A DNA stretch of 64,000 bases from Xanthomonas cassavae CFBP 4642. Lineage in GTDB: Bacteria; Pseudomonadota; Gammaproteobacteria; Xanthomonadales; Xanthomonadaceae. The stretch is from the NCBI RefSeq assembly GCF_000454545.1, contig NZ_CM002139.1:4795757-4859756 (forward strand), in the 5' to 3' direction. Made by a program: the position numbers and the translations under genes. The notes beneath the pieces were generated by a model. It made no database searches. It was not told the origin of the DNA and was given only the letters and a program-made list of their open reading frames with translations. Below, piece after piece: positions 21,473 to 32,577 of this stretch (its first letter is position 1; each line of letters opens with the position of its first letter).

Positions 21473-22564
21473 TTACACGCCCTTCTGGATCACGCCGTAA
21501 AACACCATCAATGCCGTCACTGCGATCCATACGATCGTGAGCGGAATGAACACCTTCCAGCCCAGACGCATGATCTGGTCGTAGCGGTAGCGCGGGAAGC
21601 TGGCGCGGAACCAGATGTAGGCGCTGGCGAAGAAGAACACCTTCATCAGCAGCCACGGCCAACCGCCCTTCCACAGCCAGTCGATCCACGGCGAGATATC
21701 CGCATTGACCCAGCCCTGGATCGGGCTCAACCAACCGCCGAGGAAGAAGATCGAGATCAGGAAGCTGACCAGGATCATGTTGGCGTATTCGGCCAGGAAG
21801 AACAGCGCGAACGCGCCGCCCGAGTATTCCACCATGTGGCCGGCAACGATTTCCGATTCGCCTTCCACCACGTCGAACGGCGCGCGGTTGGTTTCGGCAA
21901 CGCCGGAGACCCAGTACACGATGAACAACGGGAACAGCGGAATCAGGAACCAGTCGAAAAAGCCCGAATTGCCGCCCTGTGCCAGCACGATCTGGCTCAG
22001 ATTGACGCTACCCGAGGCGATCATCACGCCAACCAGCGCAAAGCCCATCGCGATTTCGTAGCTGACCACCTGCGCGGCCGAGCGCATCGCACCCAGGAAG
22101 GCGTACTTGGAGTTGGATGCCCAGCCCGCCAGGATGATGCCGTACACGCCCAGCGAGGTCATCGCCAGCAGATACAGCAGACCCACGTTTGCATTGGACA
22201 ACACCAGCTGCGCATCGAACGGCACCACCGACCAGGCGGCGAAGGCCGGCGCCAGCGTCAGCAGCGGCGCGATGATGAACATCGCCTTGTGCGAGCTGGC
22301 CGGCTGCAGGATCTCCTTGAACAGGAGCTTGAAGACGTCGGCGAAGGCCTGGAAGATGCCCATGCCCACATACATGGGCCCGTGGCGCACGTGCATCCAG
22401 CCGATCAACTTGCGCTCCCACACCACGTAGAAGGCCACCGATACGATCACCGGCACGGCGATCAGCAGGATCTTCAGCACGGCCCAGAGCACCACGCCAC
22501 CGTCGCCCAGCCCAAGGAACCATTGATGGAGGGGATCGACCACGTTCAACAGCAATTCGTTCAT
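21473..22564 (-). CDS. nuoH: NADH-quinone oxidoreductase subunit H
   Basis: 363 residues with eight membrane helices. It lines the quinone chamber. Conserved are [20 protein letters not shown] (~42-61), [40 protein letters not shown] (~215-235, the charged E-channel loop) and [19 protein letters not shown] near the C-terminus. ATG 22564 starts [10 protein letters not shown] and overlaps the nuoG stop (ATGA); the longer upstream frame is a nuoG shadow. Confidence 0.98.
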   Translation of the reverse strand: MNELLLNVVDPLHQWFLGLGDGGVVLWAVLKILLIAVPVIVSVAFYVVWERKLIGWMHVRHGPMYVGMGIFQAFADVFKLLFKEILQPASSHKAMFIIAPLLTLAPAFAAWSVVPFDAQLVLSNANVGLLYLLAMTSLGVYGIILAGWASNSKYAFLGAMRSAAQVVSYEIAMGFALVGVMIASGSVNLSQIVLAQGGNSGFFDWFLIPLFPLFIVYWVSGVAETNRAPFDVVEGESEIVAGHMVEYSGGAFALFFLAEYANMILVSFLISIFFLGGWLSPIQGWVNADISPWIDWLWKGGWPWLLMKVFFFASAYIWFRASFPRYRYDQIMRLGWKVFIPLTIVWIAVTALMVFYGVIQKGV

Positions 22565-24795
22565 GCAGCCACCACCGTTACACGACCGGCACCGAGCGGC
22601 GCGGTTGCGCCATGGCCGGATTCGATCCACACCGTGCCCGGTGCGACGCGCTTGTCCAGCACCACCGGCAACGTCGCCTTACCCGCGTCGGTGCCTACCT
22701 TGACCATCTGCCCTTCGCCGACCTGCAACTGCGCGGCCTGCTCCGGATGCATCGCCACACACGGGGCGATATTGAGCGGGTGCGACTGCAGCGCGGCGGC
22801 GCGGCGCACGACGGCATCGGTGCGATAGATCGCCGCGGTTGCCGCCACTTCCAGACCTGTGCCGGAGACAGCCGGCTGCGCCGAAGCGGCCGGGCTCACC
22901 GTGCGGTTCTGCATGCCGGCACGCAGGCCGACCAGATCGATGAATTCGAAACCGGCCAGACCCAGCTCGCCACCAAGCGCGCGCAGGACGCGCCAACCCT
23001 CACGCGCTTCGACCGGCAGGCGGCCTGCAGCACGTGCGGTCTGCACGCGACCGTCGAGATTGGTCAGCGAGGCATCGATTTCCGGTAATGCACCGATCGG
23101 CAGAATCACGTCCGCCACATCGCGCGTCGACGCGCAGGCGAACTGGCTGAATGCAACGACCTTGGCACCGGCAAGCGCGGTGCGGGCAGCGGCGGCGTCG
23201 GCAAAATCCAGGCCAGGCTCGATGCCGTACAACACATAGGCCTGACGCGGTTGCGCCAGCATGCCGGCCACATCGCGTGCGGACGGCAGCACACCCTGCG
23301 ACACCAGGCCCACGGCGTTGGCACCCTGCGGGATGCGGCACAGCGATGCGCCGGTTGCGGCGGCGAAGTCGCGTGCAGCGGCACGCAGCGCTGCAGCCTG
23401 CGGATGATTTTCGGCCAATGCGCCGACCACGATCACCGCGCGTGTCGCACCCTTGACGGCATCACGCAGGGTGGCGTCGTCGAGCGCAGCTGCCAACTGC
23501 GACGGCGCGACCACGGTGCGGCTGGCCTGGGTGAAGGCGAAATCGAAATCGACCGGATTGACCGAATGGATCTGCGTGCGGTTCTGGATATGCGCCTTGC
23601 GCAACCGCGCATGCAGCAGCGGCAGCTCATGACGCACATTGCTGCCGAACAGCACCACCACATCGGCCTGCTCGATCTCGGCCAGCGGCGTGGCAAACGG
23701 CTCGGCCACTGCCGCGTCGGAGAAGTCGCGGTTCAGCAGACGGTGATCCAGATTGCCGCTGCCCAGCCCTTCGGCCAGACGCGCAAGCAGCGCGCCCTCC
23801 TCGTTCGAGGTGGCCGGATGCACCAGCACACCGAGCTGATCGCCGGCATTGTCGCGCAGGATCTGCGTCGCGGCAGCCAGACCTTCGACCCAGCTCACCT
23901 CGGTCCACTCACCGTTGACCTTCTTCAGCGGCTTGACCGCACGGTCATCCGAATACAGGCCCTGGTGCGAATAACGGTCGCGATCGGACAGCCAGCATTC
24001 GTTGACCGCTTCGTTCTCGCGCGGCACGGTGCGCAGCACTTCGCCGCGACGCACGTGCAGGAACAGGTTCGAGCCCATCGCATCGTGGTAGCCAAGCGAC
24101 TCGCGCGCCATCAATTCCCACGGACGTGCGCGGAACTGGAACACCTTGTTGGTCAGCGCGCCCACCGGGCACACGTCGATGACGTTGCCGGAAATTTCGG
24201 TGGTCAGCGGCTTGCCGTCGTAGGTGCCGATCTGCAGGTTTTCGCCGCGATACATGCCGCCCAGCTCGTAGGTGCCGGCGATGTCCGCAGTGAAGCGCAC
24301 GCAGCGCGTGCACTGGATGCAGCGGGTCATCTCGGTGGCGATCAGCGGACCGATGTCCTCGTCCGGCACCACGCGCTTGCGCTCGTTGAAGCGGCTCACC
24401 GAGCGGCCGTAGCCGAGCGAGACGTCCTGCAGCTCGCACTCGCCGCCCTGATCGCAGATTGGGCAATCCAGCGGGTGATTGATCAGCAGGAATTCCATCA
24501 CGCTGCGCTGGTACTTCAGCGCCTTTTCGCTACGCGTGGTGACCTTCATGCCATCCATCACCGGCGTGGCGCAGGCGGGCGACGGCTTGGGCGACTTTTC
24601 GACATCGACCAGGCACATGCGGCAATTGGCCGCGATCGGCAGCTTCTCGTGGTAGCAGAAGCGCGGAATCGGGATGCCGGCCTTGTCGGCGGCCTGGATG
24701 ATCATCGAGCCCTTCGGCACCACCAGGGACTGCCCGTCGATCTCGACGGTCACATGGTCCGGTGGCACGTTCGGGTTCACTGGTTGGGCGCTCAT
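22561..24795 (-). CDS. nuoG: NADH-quinone oxidoreductase subunit G
   Basis: 744 residues. It carries the iron-sulfur chain from NuoF/E to NuoI. It has an N-terminal [2Fe-2S] set ([15 protein letters not shown] ... CATP, residues ~40-75), the His-ligated cluster ([14 protein letters not shown], ~108-121) and two more Cys sets (CIQCTRC, ~160; CPVGAL, ~210). The Cys set of the off-path cluster N7 (found in E. coli and Thermus just after this) is absent: the segment reads [20 protein letters not shown]. The rest is a degenerate molybdopterin-oxidoreductase fold. The start overlaps the nuoF stop (ATGA). Confidence 0.97.
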   Translation of the reverse strand: MSAQPVNPNVPPDHVTVEIDGQSLVVPKGSMIIQAADKAGIPIPRFCYHEKLPIAANCRMCLVDVEKSPKPSPACATPVMDGMKVTTRSEKALKYQRSVMEFLLINHPLDCPICDQGGECELQDVSLGYGRSVSRFNERKRVVPDEDIGPLIATEMTRCIQCTRCVRFTADIAGTYELGGMYRGENLQIGTYDGKPLTTEISGNVIDVCPVGALTNKVFQFRARPWELMARESLGYHDAMGSNLFLHVRRGEVLRTVPRENEAVNECWLSDRDRYSHQGLYSDDRAVKPLKKVNGEWTEVSWVEGLAAATQILRDNAGDQLGVLVHPATSNEEGALLARLAEGLGSGNLDHRLLNRDFSDAAVAEPFATPLAEIEQADVVVLFGSNVRHELPLLHARLRKAHIQNRTQIHSVNPVDFDFAFTQASRTVVAPSQLAAALDDATLRDAVKGATRAVIVVGALAENHPQAAALRAAARDFAAATGASLCRIPQGANAVGLVSQGVLPSARDVAGMLAQPRQAYVLYGIEPGLDFADAAAARTALAGAKVVAFSQFACASTRDVADVILPIGALPEIDASLTNLDGRVQTARAAGRLPVEAREGWRVLRALGGELGLAGFEFIDLVGLRAGMQNRTVSPAASAQPAVSGTGLEVAATAAIYRTDAVVRRAAALQSHPLNIAPCVAMHPEQAAQLQVGEGQMVKVGTDAGKATLPVVLDKRVAPGTVWIESGHGATAPLGAGRVTVVAA

Positions 24796-26126
24796 GCAGC
24801 CACTCCGACGTGCGTATCGACGATCGAACGACCGTTGACGATGTAGTATTCGAATTCGTCCCAGAACTGGCGCAGGAAGCCCTGAATCGGCCATGCTGCC
24901 GCTTCACCGAACGCGCAGATGGTGTGGCCTTCGATCTGGCCGGCGACGGTGCGCAGCTGATGCAGGTCTTCCATCGTGGCCTTGCCGGCAACGATGCGCT
25001 CCAGCACGCGGTGCATCCAGCCGGTTCCTTCGCGGCACGGGGTGCACTGGCCGCAGGATTCCTTGTGGAAGAACTGCGAAATGCGGCAAGCGAAACGCAC
25101 GCAGCAGACGCTGTCGTCCAGCACCACGATGGCGCCAGAACCCAGACCGGTGCCGAGCGCACGCAAGGTGTCGTAATCCATCTGCAGGCCAGCGACCTGG
25201 TCGGCCTTCAGCACCGGCATCGACACGCCGCCGGGCACCACGCCCTTGAGGGTGCGACCCGGGCGCAGACCGCCGGCCATTTCCAGCAATTCGTCGAAGG
25301 TGGTGCCGAGCGGCACTTCGAAGTTGCCGCCCTTCTGCACGCAACCGGACACCGAGAAAATCTTCGGGCCGCCGTTTTTGGTCTTGCTCAAACCGAGGAA
25401 CCACTCCGGCCCGTTGCGAATGATCGCCGGCACCGACGCATAGGTCTCGGTATTGTTGATGGTGGTCGGCTTGCCGTACAGGCCGAAGTTCGCCGGGAAC
25501 GGCGGCTTGTAGCGCGGCTGGCCTTTCTTGCCTTCCAGCGATTCCATCAATGCGGTTTCTTCGCCGCAGATGTAAGCGCCGGCACCCAGCGCACCGTAGA
25601 TGTCGATATCCACGCCGCTGCCGAGAATGTTCTTGCCCAACCAACCGTTGGCATAGGCATCAGCCAGTGCCAGCTCGAAGTTTTCGAACGGCTCGTGGTG
25701 GAATTCGCCACGCAGGTAGTTGTAGCCCACCGTCGAGCCGGTGGCGTAGCAGGCGATCGCCATGCCCTCCACCACCGAATGCGGGTTGTAGCGCAGGATG
25801 TCGCGGTCTTTGCAGGTGCCCGGCTCGGATTCGTCCGAATTGCACAGGATGTACTTCTGCATCGTGCCCTTGGGCATGAACGACCACTTCAACCCGGTCG
25901 GAAAGCCTGCACCACCGCGACCGCGCAGGTTCGACGCCTTGACCATTTCGATGACATCGGCCGGCGGAATCTTTTCTTCCAGGATCTTGCGCAGCGCGGC
26001 GTAGCCACCGGCTTTCAGATAGCTCTCGTACGACCACGGAGTGTCGTAGTGCAGGGTCGTGTAGACGACCTGATGCGGCAACGGCGCCGGACCGACTGGG
26101 CCTGTGGGTGCGTGATGATGTGCCAT
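24792..26126 (-). CDS. nuoF: NADH-quinone oxidoreductase subunit F
   Basis: 444 residues. It binds NADH and FMN and cluster N3 at the tip of the peripheral arm. Motifs: [17 protein letters not shown] (~68-84), the NADH loop [19 protein letters not shown] (~180-198) and [16 protein letters not shown] (~355-370) with a fourth Cys in [14 protein letters not shown] short His-containing tag ([10 protein letters not shown]) opens the protein. The 3-bp gap after nuoE and ATGA overlap with nuoG show tight coupling. Confidence 0.98.
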   Translation of the reverse strand: MAHHHAPTGPVGPAPLPHQVVYTTLHYDTPWSYESYLKAGGYAALRKILEEKIPPADVIEMVKASNLRGRGGAGFPTGLKWSFMPKGTMQKYILCNSDESEPGTCKDRDILRYNPHSVVEGMAIACYATGSTVGYNYLRGEFHHEPFENFELALADAYANGWLGKNILGSGVDIDIYGALGAGAYICGEETALMESLEGKKGQPRYKPPFPANFGLYGKPTTINNTETYASVPAIIRNGPEWFLGLSKTKNGGPKIFSVSGCVQKGGNFEVPLGTTFDELLEMAGGLRPGRTLKGVVPGGVSMPVLKADQVAGLQMDYDTLRALGTGLGSGAIVVLDDSVCCVRFACRISQFFHKESCGQCTPCREGTGWMHRVLERIVAGKATMEDLHQLRTVAGQIEGHTICAFGEAAAWPIQGFLRQFWDEFEYYIVNGRSIVDTHVGVAA

Positions 26127-26129
26127 GTC

Positions 26130-26657
26130 TTACTCCAGCCCGTCCAGCAGCGCGTCGACCTTCTCTTTCGTCAGGTGCTCGTGGTAGTGGCCGTTGATGA
26201 CCATCATCGGCGCTGCGGAGCAGGCCGCCAGACACTCTTCTTCGCGCTTGAGGTAGACGCGGCCATCGGCCGTCGACTGACCCAGCTTGCAACCCAGCTT
26301 CTTTTCAGCATGGGCCAGCAGATCTTCGGCGCCGTTGAGCCAGCAGCTGATGTTGGTGCAGAACGCCACGTTGTGGCGGCCGACGCGTTCGGTCTCGAAC
26401 ATCGAGTAGAAGCTGGCGACCTCATACGCCCACACCGGCGGCAGTTCCAGATACTTGGCCACGCCCACGATCAACTCGTCGGTCAGCCAGCCCTGGTTCT
26501 GTTCCTGCGCAGCATGCAGGCCCTGCAGCACCGCCGACCGCTTGCGGTCGGGCGGAAACTTGCTCAGCCAATGATCGATGTGCGCGCGCGTCTTCTCGCT
26601 CAGCACCACCTGCGGATCGACGTCGCGCGCCGCTTCGAAATTACCCGTCGCCTTCAT
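26130..26657 (-). CDS. nuoE: NADH-quinone oxidoreductase subunit E
   Basis: 175 residues. A thioredoxin-like subunit holding [2Fe-2S] cluster N1a. Its four cysteines are in CTNISC (~99-104) and CLAAC (~143-147), the family pattern C-x4-C ... C-x3-C. The N-terminal helical bundle contains [20 protein letters not shown]. It overlaps nuoD (ATGA) and precedes nuoF by 3 bp. Confidence 0.97.
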   Translation of the reverse strand: MKATGNFEAARDVDPQVVLSEKTRAHIDHWLSKFPPDRKRSAVLQGLHAAQEQNQGWLTDELIVGVAKYLELPPVWAYEVASFYSMFETERVGRHNVAFCTNISCWLNGAEDLLAHAEKKLGCKLGQSTADGRVYLKREEECLAACSAAPMMVINGHYHEHLTKEKVDALLDGLE

Positions 26658-27961
26658 CGGTCAACCTCACCGAAAACCAAATCGTAAGTACCGATCATCG
26701 CCACGACATCGGCCAGCAGATAGCCCCGCACCACCGCGTCCATCGACGACAGATGCGCAAAGCCCGGCGCGCGCAGATGCACGCGGAACGGCTTGTTGGC
26801 GCCATCGGACATCAGGTAGCAGCCGAACTCGCCCTTGGGCGCTTCGACCGCGCTATAGGTTTCGCCGGCCGGCACGCAGTAGCCTTCACTGAACAGCTTG
26901 AAGTGATGGATCAACGCTTCCATGTCGTCCTTCATGCCTTCGCGGCTGGGCGGGGCGACCTTGAAATTGGGCACCATGACCGGGCCCGGGTTGGCCTTGA
27001 GCCAGGTTACGCACTGCTTGATGATGCGGTTGGACTCGCGCATCTCGGCCACGCGGACCAGGTAACGGTCGTAGCAGTCGCCATTGGTGCCGACCGGGAT
27101 ATCGAACTCCACTGCGTCGTACTTGGCGTAGGGCTGCTTCTTGCGCAGATCCCATTCGATACCCGAACCACGCAGCATCGGACCGGTCATGCCCCAGGCA
27201 CGTGCCAGATCCGGGCTGATGATGCCGACATCCACGGTACGCTGCTTCCAGATGCGGTTATCGGTCAGCAGGGTTTCGTATTCGTCCACACGCGACGGGA
27301 AGGTGTTGGTGAACTCCTCCAGGAAGTCCAGCATGCTGCCTTCGCGACCGGCGTTGCGCTTCTTCAGCGCCCCGCCCTTGTGCCAGCGCGATTCCTTGTA
27401 CTGCGGCATGCGATCGGGCAGATCGCGGTAGACGCCGCCCGGGCGGTAATAGGCCGCGTGCATGCGCGCGCCGCTGACCGCCTCGTACACGTCCATCAGC
27501 TCTTCGCGCTCGCGGAACGCGTACAGCATCACCGCCATCGCGCCCAGATCGAGCGCATTGGAGCCGACCCACATCAAGTGATTCTTGATGCGGGTGATCT
27601 CGTCGAACATGGTGCGGATGTACTGCGCACGCTCGGGTGCCTCGATGCCCATCAGGGACTCGATCGCGCGCACATAGGCGTGTTCGTTGCACATCATCGA
27701 CACGTAATCCAGGCGGTCCATGTACGGCACCGACTGGTTGAACGGCTTGGACTCGGCCAGCTTCTCGGTGCCACGGTGCAGCAGGCCGATATGCGGATCG
27801 GCGCGCACCACGGTTTCGCCATCCATTTCCAGGATCAGGCGCAGCACGCCGTGCGCCGCAGGATGCTGCGGGCCGAAGTTCATCGTGTAATTGCGGATTT
27901 CCTGCTTGCTTTCCACAGGATTGCTCGCGAAGGCATCGGTTGCCTGGCGGAACTCACTCAC
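26654..27961 (-). CDS. nuoD: NADH-quinone oxidoreductase subunit D
   Basis: 435 residues, about 49 kDa. It forms the quinone-binding site with Nuo[21 protein letters not shown] (~24-43) carries the quinone-site His, and [31 protein letters not shown] (C-terminus) are typical. It is a separate gene from nuoC, unlike the fused nuoCD of E. coli. Its start overlaps the nuoC stop (ATGA). Confidence 0.98.
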   Translation of the reverse strand: MSEFRQATDAFASNPVESKQEIRNYTMNFGPQHPAAHGVLRLILEMDGETVVRADPHIGLLHRGTEKLAESKPFNQSVPYMDRLDYVSMMCNEHAYVRAIESLMGIEAPERAQYIRTMFDEITRIKNHLMWVGSNALDLGAMAVMLYAFREREELMDVYEAVSGARMHAAYYRPGGVYRDLPDRMPQYKESRWHKGGALKKRNAGREGSMLDFLEEFTNTFPSRVDEYETLLTDNRIWKQRTVDVGIISPDLARAWGMTGPMLRGSGIEWDLRKKQPYAKYDAVEFDIPVGTNGDCYDRYLVRVAEMRESNRIIKQCVTWLKANPGPVMVPNFKVAPPSREGMKDDMEALIHHFKLFSEGYCVPAGETYSAVEAPKGEFGCYLMSDGANKPFRVHLRAPGFAHLSSMDAVVRGYLLADVVAMIGTYDLVFGEVDR

Positions 27962-28710
27962 TTGGCAGTCTCCGACTTGCCCACTTCACCGGCGGCAGTC
28001 TCATAACGGGCGTCGTCGCGGATCACGCGCGGCACGCCAACACGCGGCTCGACCGATGTCACCGGCTCGTACACCACGCGCTTGCGCTCGTCGTCGTAGC
28101 GCACTTCGACATTGCCGATCAGCGGGAAATCCTTGCGGAACGGATGGCCGACGAATCCATAGTCGGTCAGGATGCGGCGCAGGTCCGGATGACCATCGAA
28201 CACGATGCCGAACAGGTCGAAGGCTTCGCGCTCGAACCAGTTCACGCCCGGCCAGATGTCGGTCACCGAGGCCACGACTGGCACTTGCTCGTCCGGCGCA
28301 TAGCAACGCACCCGCAGACGCTGGTTGTACCGGTAGGAAATCAGCTGGGCGACCACTGCGAAACGCTGCTTGGGCAGCTGCTGCGGCTGGGCGCCATCGG
28401 AGCTTTCCTGGCTGGGGAATTCGCCCCAGGCGAAACGACCGACGGCCTTGCCCTCGACGCCGCGGCTGAACCCCTGCGAGGACACATCGGCAGTGTCCCA
28501 TTCGTCGCTGCCATACCCCAGGTAATCGACGCCACACAGGTCGCTGAGCTGTTCGAAACCGAGTTCGTCGCGCAGCGCAAGACAGGTCGCGTGCCAGTCG
28601 GCCGCAGCGACTTCCAGCGTCACCTCGCCGCGCGGCAGGGCCACGGCGATCTGCGCACCGGCGAAACGTGCCGCGAGTCGGTCAGTGAAGGAGGATGCTT
28701 GCTCTGCCAT
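27958..28710 (-). CDS. nuoC: NADH-quinone oxidoreductase subunit C
   Basis: 250 residues. The 30-kDa subunit of the peripheral arm, with the signature [20 protein letters not shown] (~155-174) then [21 protein letters not shown] hydrophilic insert (residues ~75-115) lies within the N-terminal domain, and the C-terminus carries a 50-residue tail. 36 bp separate it from nuoB. Confidence 0.97.
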   Translation of the reverse strand: MAEQASSFTDRLAARFAGAQIAVALPRGEVTLEVAAADWHATCLALRDELGFEQLSDLCGVDYLGYGSDEWDTADVSSQGFSRGVEGKAVGRFAWGEFPSQESSDGAQPQQLPKQRFAVVAQLISYRYNQRLRVRCYAPDEQVPVVASVTDIWPGVNWFEREAFDLFGIVFDGHPDLRRILTDYGFVGHPFRKDFPLIGNVEVRYDDERKRVVYEPVTSVEPRVGVPRVIRDDARYETAAGEVGKSETAK

Positions 28711-28746
28711 GGGGGCTTGGCTGCTCTCGGTAGGAGAAGACGGGTG

Positions 28747-29301
28747 TCAGCGTGCGATGGTCTGGGTTCGCCAGATCTTCTTCTGCAGCTGCAGGATGCC
28801 GTAGACCAGCGCCTCGGCGGTCGGCGGGCAGCCCGGGACATAGATGTCCACCGGCACGATGCGATCGCAACCGCGCACCACCGAATACGAATAATGGTAG
28901 TAGCCGCCGCCATTGGCGCAGCTGCCCATCGAAATGACCCACTTCGGGTCCGGCATCTGGTCGTAGACCTTGCGCAGCGCCGGAGCCATCTTGTTGACCA
29001 GCGTACCGGCGACGATCATCACGTCGGACTGGCGCGGCGACGGGCGGAACACCACGCCGTAGCGGTCAAGATCCAGACGCGCGGCGCCGGCATGCATCAT
29101 CTCGACCGCGCAGCACGCCAGGCCGAAGGTCATCGGCCACATCGAGCCGGTGCGTGCCCAGTTCAGCAGTGCGTCGACGCTGGTGGTCACATAGCCCTTT
29201 TCCAGCAGCGGGTTTTCGCCTTCCGGGCGCAGGATGTCTTCCACCCGGCCTTCCGGCATCGGGTTGGTCATCAGACGATCCAGGGTCTGAATCACTCCCA
29301 T
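28747..29301 (-). CDS. nuoB: NADH-quinone oxidoreductase subunit B
   Basis: 184 residues. It binds cluster N2, the immediate donor to quinone. The tandem cysteines are in [11 protein letters not shown] (~61-71), with GSCANGGG (~124-131) and [10 protein letters not shown] (~154-163) supplying the other ligands. The start ATG at 29301 overlaps the end of nuoA by 10 bp. The frame stays open upstream only as a nuoA shadow. Confidence 0.98.
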   Translation of the reverse strand: MGVIQTLDRLMTNPMPEGRVEDILRPEGENPLLEKGYVTTSVDALLNWARTGSMWPMTFGLACCAVEMMHAGAARLDLDRYGVVFRPSPRQSDVMIVAGTLVNKMAPALRKVYDQMPDPKWVISMGSCANGGGYYHYSYSVVRGCDRIVPVDIYVPGCPPTAEALVYGILQLQKKIWRTQTIAR

Positions 29302-29648
29302 TCCAGCGCTCCCTTCTTCCACACATAGATAAAGCCGAGGAACAACATGCCGACGAACAGCCCCATGGTGACCAGCGAACGCGCGCCGATCTCCATGAAC
29401 ACCTGCGTCCAGGGCACGATAAAGATGATTTCCAGGTCGAACACGATGAACTGGATCGCAATGAGGTAGTAGCGCACATCGAACTTCATGCGCGCGTCTT
29501 CGAATGCCTCGAAGCCACACTCGTACGGCGAGAGCTTGCGCGCGTCCGGGCTGCGCGGAGCGAGGAACCGGCCAATCAGCATCAACACGATGCCGATGCC
29601 AGTGGCGACAACCAGAAACAGCAGACTCGGCAAATATTCGGCCAGCAC
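29292..29648 (-). CDS. nuoA: NADH-quinone oxidoreductase subunit A
   Basis: 118 residues with three membrane helices, normal length. Key segments: [20 protein letters not shown] (~35-54) and [20 protein letters not shown] (~55-74). The start is a GTG at 29648 ([13 protein letters not shown]); the open frame continues upstream without homology into the spacer before tRNA-Leu. It is the first gene of nuoA-N. A promoter must lie in 29649-29753 or upstream of tRNA-Leu; I saw no convincing box. Confidence 0.95.
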   Translation of the reverse strand: MLAEYLPSLLFLVVATGIGIVLMLIGRFLAPRSPDARKLSPYECGFEAFEDARMKFDVRYYLIAIQFIVFDLEIIFIVPWTQVFMEIGARSLVTMGLFVGMLFLGFIYVWKKGALEWE

Positions 29649-29753
29649 AGCGATTCTCTCTTGCCTCTGCCCGCACGCGCCGCGTGCCGGCATGGGGTAT
29701 AGGCAGACCCCGCGCGCGGCATGCCGCAATGCGCAGGAACTGCAGCCAAACAA

Positions 29754-29838
29754 TGGTGCCCAAGAGGGGACTCGAACCCCTACGACCTAAGTCGCTACCA
29801 CCTCAAGGTAGTGCGTCTACCAATTCCGCCACCTGGGC
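29754..29838 (-). tRNA. tRNA-Leu (GAG anticodon)
   Basis: 85 nt with encoded CCA. Acceptor GCCCAGG pairs with CTTGGGC, a class II long variable arm follows, and the T-arm is AGGGG-TTCGAGT-CCCCT. The anticodon loop CTTGAGG gives GAG, read by analogy with E. coli tRNA-Leu. A TACAAT box lies ~37 bp upstream (29875-29880) without a clear -35. The gene sits between secG and nuoA, all on the same strand. Confidence 0.95.
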
Positions 29839-29887
29839 ATACGTTGCGACGCTGGGCATCCCAGTGCGCAGCGTATTGTAACCGGCT

Positions 29888-30364
29888 TCAGCGTTTTTGT
29901 GCTGGTTCTGAAGCGTTTTCTTCGCGTGCCGCAGGCACCGGCTGCGTGGCCGCGGGCTGCGCCGGCGTTGCAGCCGGTGCGGCGACAGGCGCCGGCTGCG
30001 ATGGAGCGGTCGGCACTGCACCGCTGGCGGGCGCCTGCGGCAGCGGCTGGGTCAGCTCACCAGCGGCGGCGGCCGGCGCAGGAGTTGCCGCCTGCGACAT
30101 TACACCCAGGTTCTGGTCGGTGGGACGGGCGCCATGGGTGGCGTACCAGGCCATGAACAGGCTGATGCTGAAGAACACCACCGCCAGCCACTTGGTCGAC
30201 TTGGACAGGAAGTTCGACGCACCCTGCGACCCGAACACCGTGCCCGACGCACCCGCGCCGAAACCGGACCCGGCCGCAGCACCGGCACCGCGCTGCATCA
30301 GGATCAGCGCAATCATCGCCAGCGCGACCAGTACGTAGACCACATTGAGGATCAACATCAGCAT
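29888..30364 (-). CDS. secG: Preprotein translocase subunit SecG
   Basis: 158 residues, longer than E. coli SecG (110) because of an Ala/Pro-rich tail (residues ~95-158). Two membrane helices (LMLILNVVYVLVALAMIALI and WLAVVFFSISLFMAWYATHG) flank the conserved cytoplasmic loop LMQRGAGAAAGSGFG...FLSKSTK. It belongs to the SecYEG channel. Downstream of tpiA and upstream of tRNA-Leu, the standard gammaproteobacterial order. Confidence 0.95.
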   Translation of the reverse strand: MLMLILNVVYVLVALAMIALILMQRGAGAAAGSGFGAGASGTVFGSQGASNFLSKSTKWLAVVFFSISLFMAWYATHGARPTDQNLGVMSQAATPAPAAAAGELTQPLPQAPASGAVPTAPSQPAPVAAPAATPAQPAATQPVPAAREENASEPAQKR

Positions 30365-30397
30365 TTCGAAATCCGTCCCCGGACAAAACTTAATGGG

Positions 30398-31153
30398 TTA
30401 ACGAGCGGCCGCCGCACGCGCGATGGCCAGGAAGTCTTCGGCAACCAGTGATGCGCCACCGACCAGCCCGCCATCGACGTCGGGCTGCGCGAACAGCTCG
30501 GCCGCGTTGTCGGGCTTGACACTACCCCCGTACAGGATGGGCAGGCAATCGGCGATTCTAGCATCCGCCTTCGCGACTTCGCCACGCAGGAAGGCGTGCA
30601 CGGCCTGGGCCTGGGCCGGACTGGCGGTCCGCCCGGTGCCGATCGCCCAGATCGGCTCGTATGCGAGCACGGCCCGTTCGAAGCCTTGGCGACCGACCAG
30701 GGCAATCACCGGTTCGAGCTGAGCACGCAGGATTGCCTCAGTCTGACCGGCCTCACGCTGTTCCAGCGATTCGCCCATGCACAGCACCGGGATCAATCCG
30801 GCGTGGAGGGCGGCGGCAAACTTGTGCGCCACCAGCTCGCTGTTCTCCTGATGGTACTGGCGGCGCTCGGAGTGGCCGACCAGGCCGTACTCGGCACCGA
30901 CATCCACCAGCATCGTGGCCGACACCTCGCCGGTGTAGGCGCCCTTCTCGTTACTGCTGACGTCCTGGGCTCCGAAGGACAGGTGATGTGCCTCGAAATC
31001 CTCGATCAGGTCGCCGAGGTAAGGCAGTGGCGGCAGGATGACGACATCGACACCCTCCAGGGGCATGTGCGCGGCGACCTTGGCCACCAGGTCGGTGGCG
31101 AAGGTGCGGCTACCATGCAGCTTCCAGTTTCCAGCAACGATTTTGCGACGCAT
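30398..31153 (-). CDS. tpiA: Triosephosphate isomerase
   Basis: 251 residues. It interconverts dihydroxyacetone phosphate and glyceraldehyde 3-phosphate. Active-site motifs: GNWKLHG (Lys11 region), VGHSERR (catalytic His, ~97) and AYEPIWAIGTGRTA (catalytic Glu, ~168-181), then YGGSVKPDN. ATG 31153 (MRRKIVAGNWK) matches the family; the frame extends 15 codons upstream. First gene of tpiA-secG. Confidence 0.98.
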   Translation of the reverse strand: MRRKIVAGNWKLHGSRTFATDLVAKVAAHMPLEGVDVVILPPLPYLGDLIEDFEAHHLSFGAQDVSSNEKGAYTGEVSATMLVDVGAEYGLVGHSERRQYHQENSELVAHKFAAALHAGLIPVLCMGESLEQREAGQTEAILRAQLEPVIALVGRQGFERAVLAYEPIWAIGTGRTASPAQAQAVHAFLRGEVAKADARIADCLPILYGGSVKPDNAAELFAQPDVDGGLVGGASLVAEDFLAIARAAAAR

Positions 31154-31265
31154 CAGGCGCAGGTTCCTGAGTTGAAGACGGGCGACAGAATAGCCCATGC
31201 CCTGTCGGCAACCGGCACACTTGTGTCCGACAGATGTCCTATGCCTCCCTCAACAGGAACCCGCC

Positions 31266-32066
31266 ATGTCCGATTCGCCTGTCTTCGCCCTGATCACCGG
31301 CGCCTCCAGCGGCATCGGCCGCGAGATCGCACGGGCGTATGCCAGTCGGGGCATACCTTTGATCCTGACCGCGCGACGGGTGGACCGGCTGCAGGCGCTG
31401 GCCACCGAACTGGGCATGCGGGTGCGCGTGGAAATCCTGCCGGCCGACCTGGCCGACCCGGACGCGGCGCAGATGCTGGTTGCGCAGATCCAGCGCGCGG
31501 GCTGGACGGTGGGCACCCTGGTCAACAATGCCGGCTATGGCGTGCCGGGCCGGTATCTGCGCAACGACTGGGCCACGCATGCACGCTTTCTACAGGTGAT
31601 GATAGGCGCGGTGTGCGAACTCACCTGGCGGTTGCTGCCGATGATCCGCGCCAGCGGCCAGGGGCGCATTCTCAACGTGGCCTCGTTCGCCGCGCTCACG
31701 CCCAGTGCCGATGGGCAGACCCTGTATGCGGCCAGCAAGAGTTTCCTGCTGCGCTTCAGCGAATCGCTGGCACTGGAAAACGCCGATTGCGCGGTCAAGG
31801 TGTGTGCCTTGTGCCCGGGCTTTGCGTGGTCGGAATTCCACGACGTCACGGGCACGCGCGAAGCGATGTCCACCCTGCCCGCCTGGGCCTGGCTACAGGC
31901 CGATGCGGTCGCCGAATACGGCATCGCCGCGTTGGAGCGTGGGCAGGTGCTGGCGGTGCCGGGTTGGCGCTATCGTCTGGTCAACGCCGCCCTGCGCGTG
32001 TTGCCGCACGCGCTGGCCTTGCGCCTGATGGCGCGCGGCTCGCATCGGGTACGGCCGCTGGACTGA
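31266..32066 (+). CDS. Short-chain dehydrogenase/reductase (SDR), classical
   Basis: 266 residues. NAD(P)-binding TGASSGIGREIA (residues ~10-21), LVNNAGYGVPG (~85-95), catalytic Ser in NVASFAA and YAASK (catalytic Tyr-x3-Lys, ~155-159). LILTARRVDRL after the first strand suggests an Arg that favours NADPH. The substrate cannot be told. ATG 31266 follows an AGGA Shine-Dalgarno; the upstream frame is likely non-coding. Single gene, divergent from tpiA and convergent with the globin operon. Confidence 0.9.
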   Translation: MSDSPVFALITGASSGIGREIARAYASRGIPLILTARRVDRLQALATELGMRVRVEILPADLADPDAAQMLVAQIQRAGWTVGTLVNNAGYGVPGRYLRNDWATHARFLQVMIGAVCELTWRLLPMIRASGQGRILNVASFAALTPSADGQTLYAASKSFLLRFSESLALENADCAVKVCALCPGFAWSEFHDVTGTREAMSTLPAWAWLQADAVAEYGIAALERGQVLAVPGWRYRLVNAALRVLPHALALRLMARGSHRVRPLD

Positions 32067-32148
32067 GCCGGCCATGGCCGGCGGTTCAGGGCGGCCGTGC
32101 AGGCATCGGGGCCAGGCGACGCAATCCGCCTACGGCGAAAGGCACGGC

Positions 32149-32577
32149 TCAGCGATTGACGATCTCCCCGTGCATCGCGGCCAGCCGCGCCAACAAGCGG
32201 TTCTGGGTGCGACGCGGGATCTTGCGTTGATCCATCGCCCAGTTCAGATCTTCCACCAATGCATTGAAGTCACTTTCGCGGATGGCCAGATGCTGGTGCG
32301 CCTGCTGCATCGACTTGGCGGTGTCCGGGCACGGGCCATCGGCAACGTGACAGAACTTCTGCACCAGCCGGGCGTTGAGCATGACGATGTTGACGCGCGC
32401 GAACTTGTCGACGATGCGCTGGTCGTCGGCGATGCGCGACAACATGGTCTCCACCAGGGCCTCGATACCGGACTGCCCGCCGAGCTCGTCATACAGCGTC
32501 GGCTGCGTGCGCGTGGTGGCGCAGGCGCCGAGCAGGCACAGCATGCACATCAGGCAACCACGCAGCCATCGATTCAT
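32149..32577 (-). CDS. Lipoprotein-anchored group 1 truncated hemoglobin
   Basis: 142 residues. A lipoprotein signal with LLGAC (Cys19) precedes a truncated-globin domain (residues ~27-140): TLYDELGGQSGIEALVETML, then the proximal F8 His94 in MQQAHQHLAI. The usual B10 Tyr aligns with Leu46. These facts suggest a heme protein tethered in the periplasm, which is unusual because truncated globins are normally cytoplasmic. Ligand (O2, NO or other) is unknown. It is the last gene of a four-gene operon; its ATG overlaps the stop of the DUF3034 gene (TGATG). Confidence 0.75.
   Translation of the reverse strand: MNRWLRGCLMCMLCLLGACATTRTQPTLYDELGGQSGIEALVETMLSRIADDQRIVDKFARVNIVMLNARLVQKFCHVADGPCPDTAKSMQQAHQHLAIRESDFNALVEDLNWAMDQRKIPRRTQNRLLARLAAMHGEIVNR

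Noticed and set aside
29839..29890. Promoter of tRNA-Leu/nuo with TACAAT at 29875-29880
   Set aside because: No acceptable -35 box lies at 16-18 bp; left as a note in the tRNA entry.
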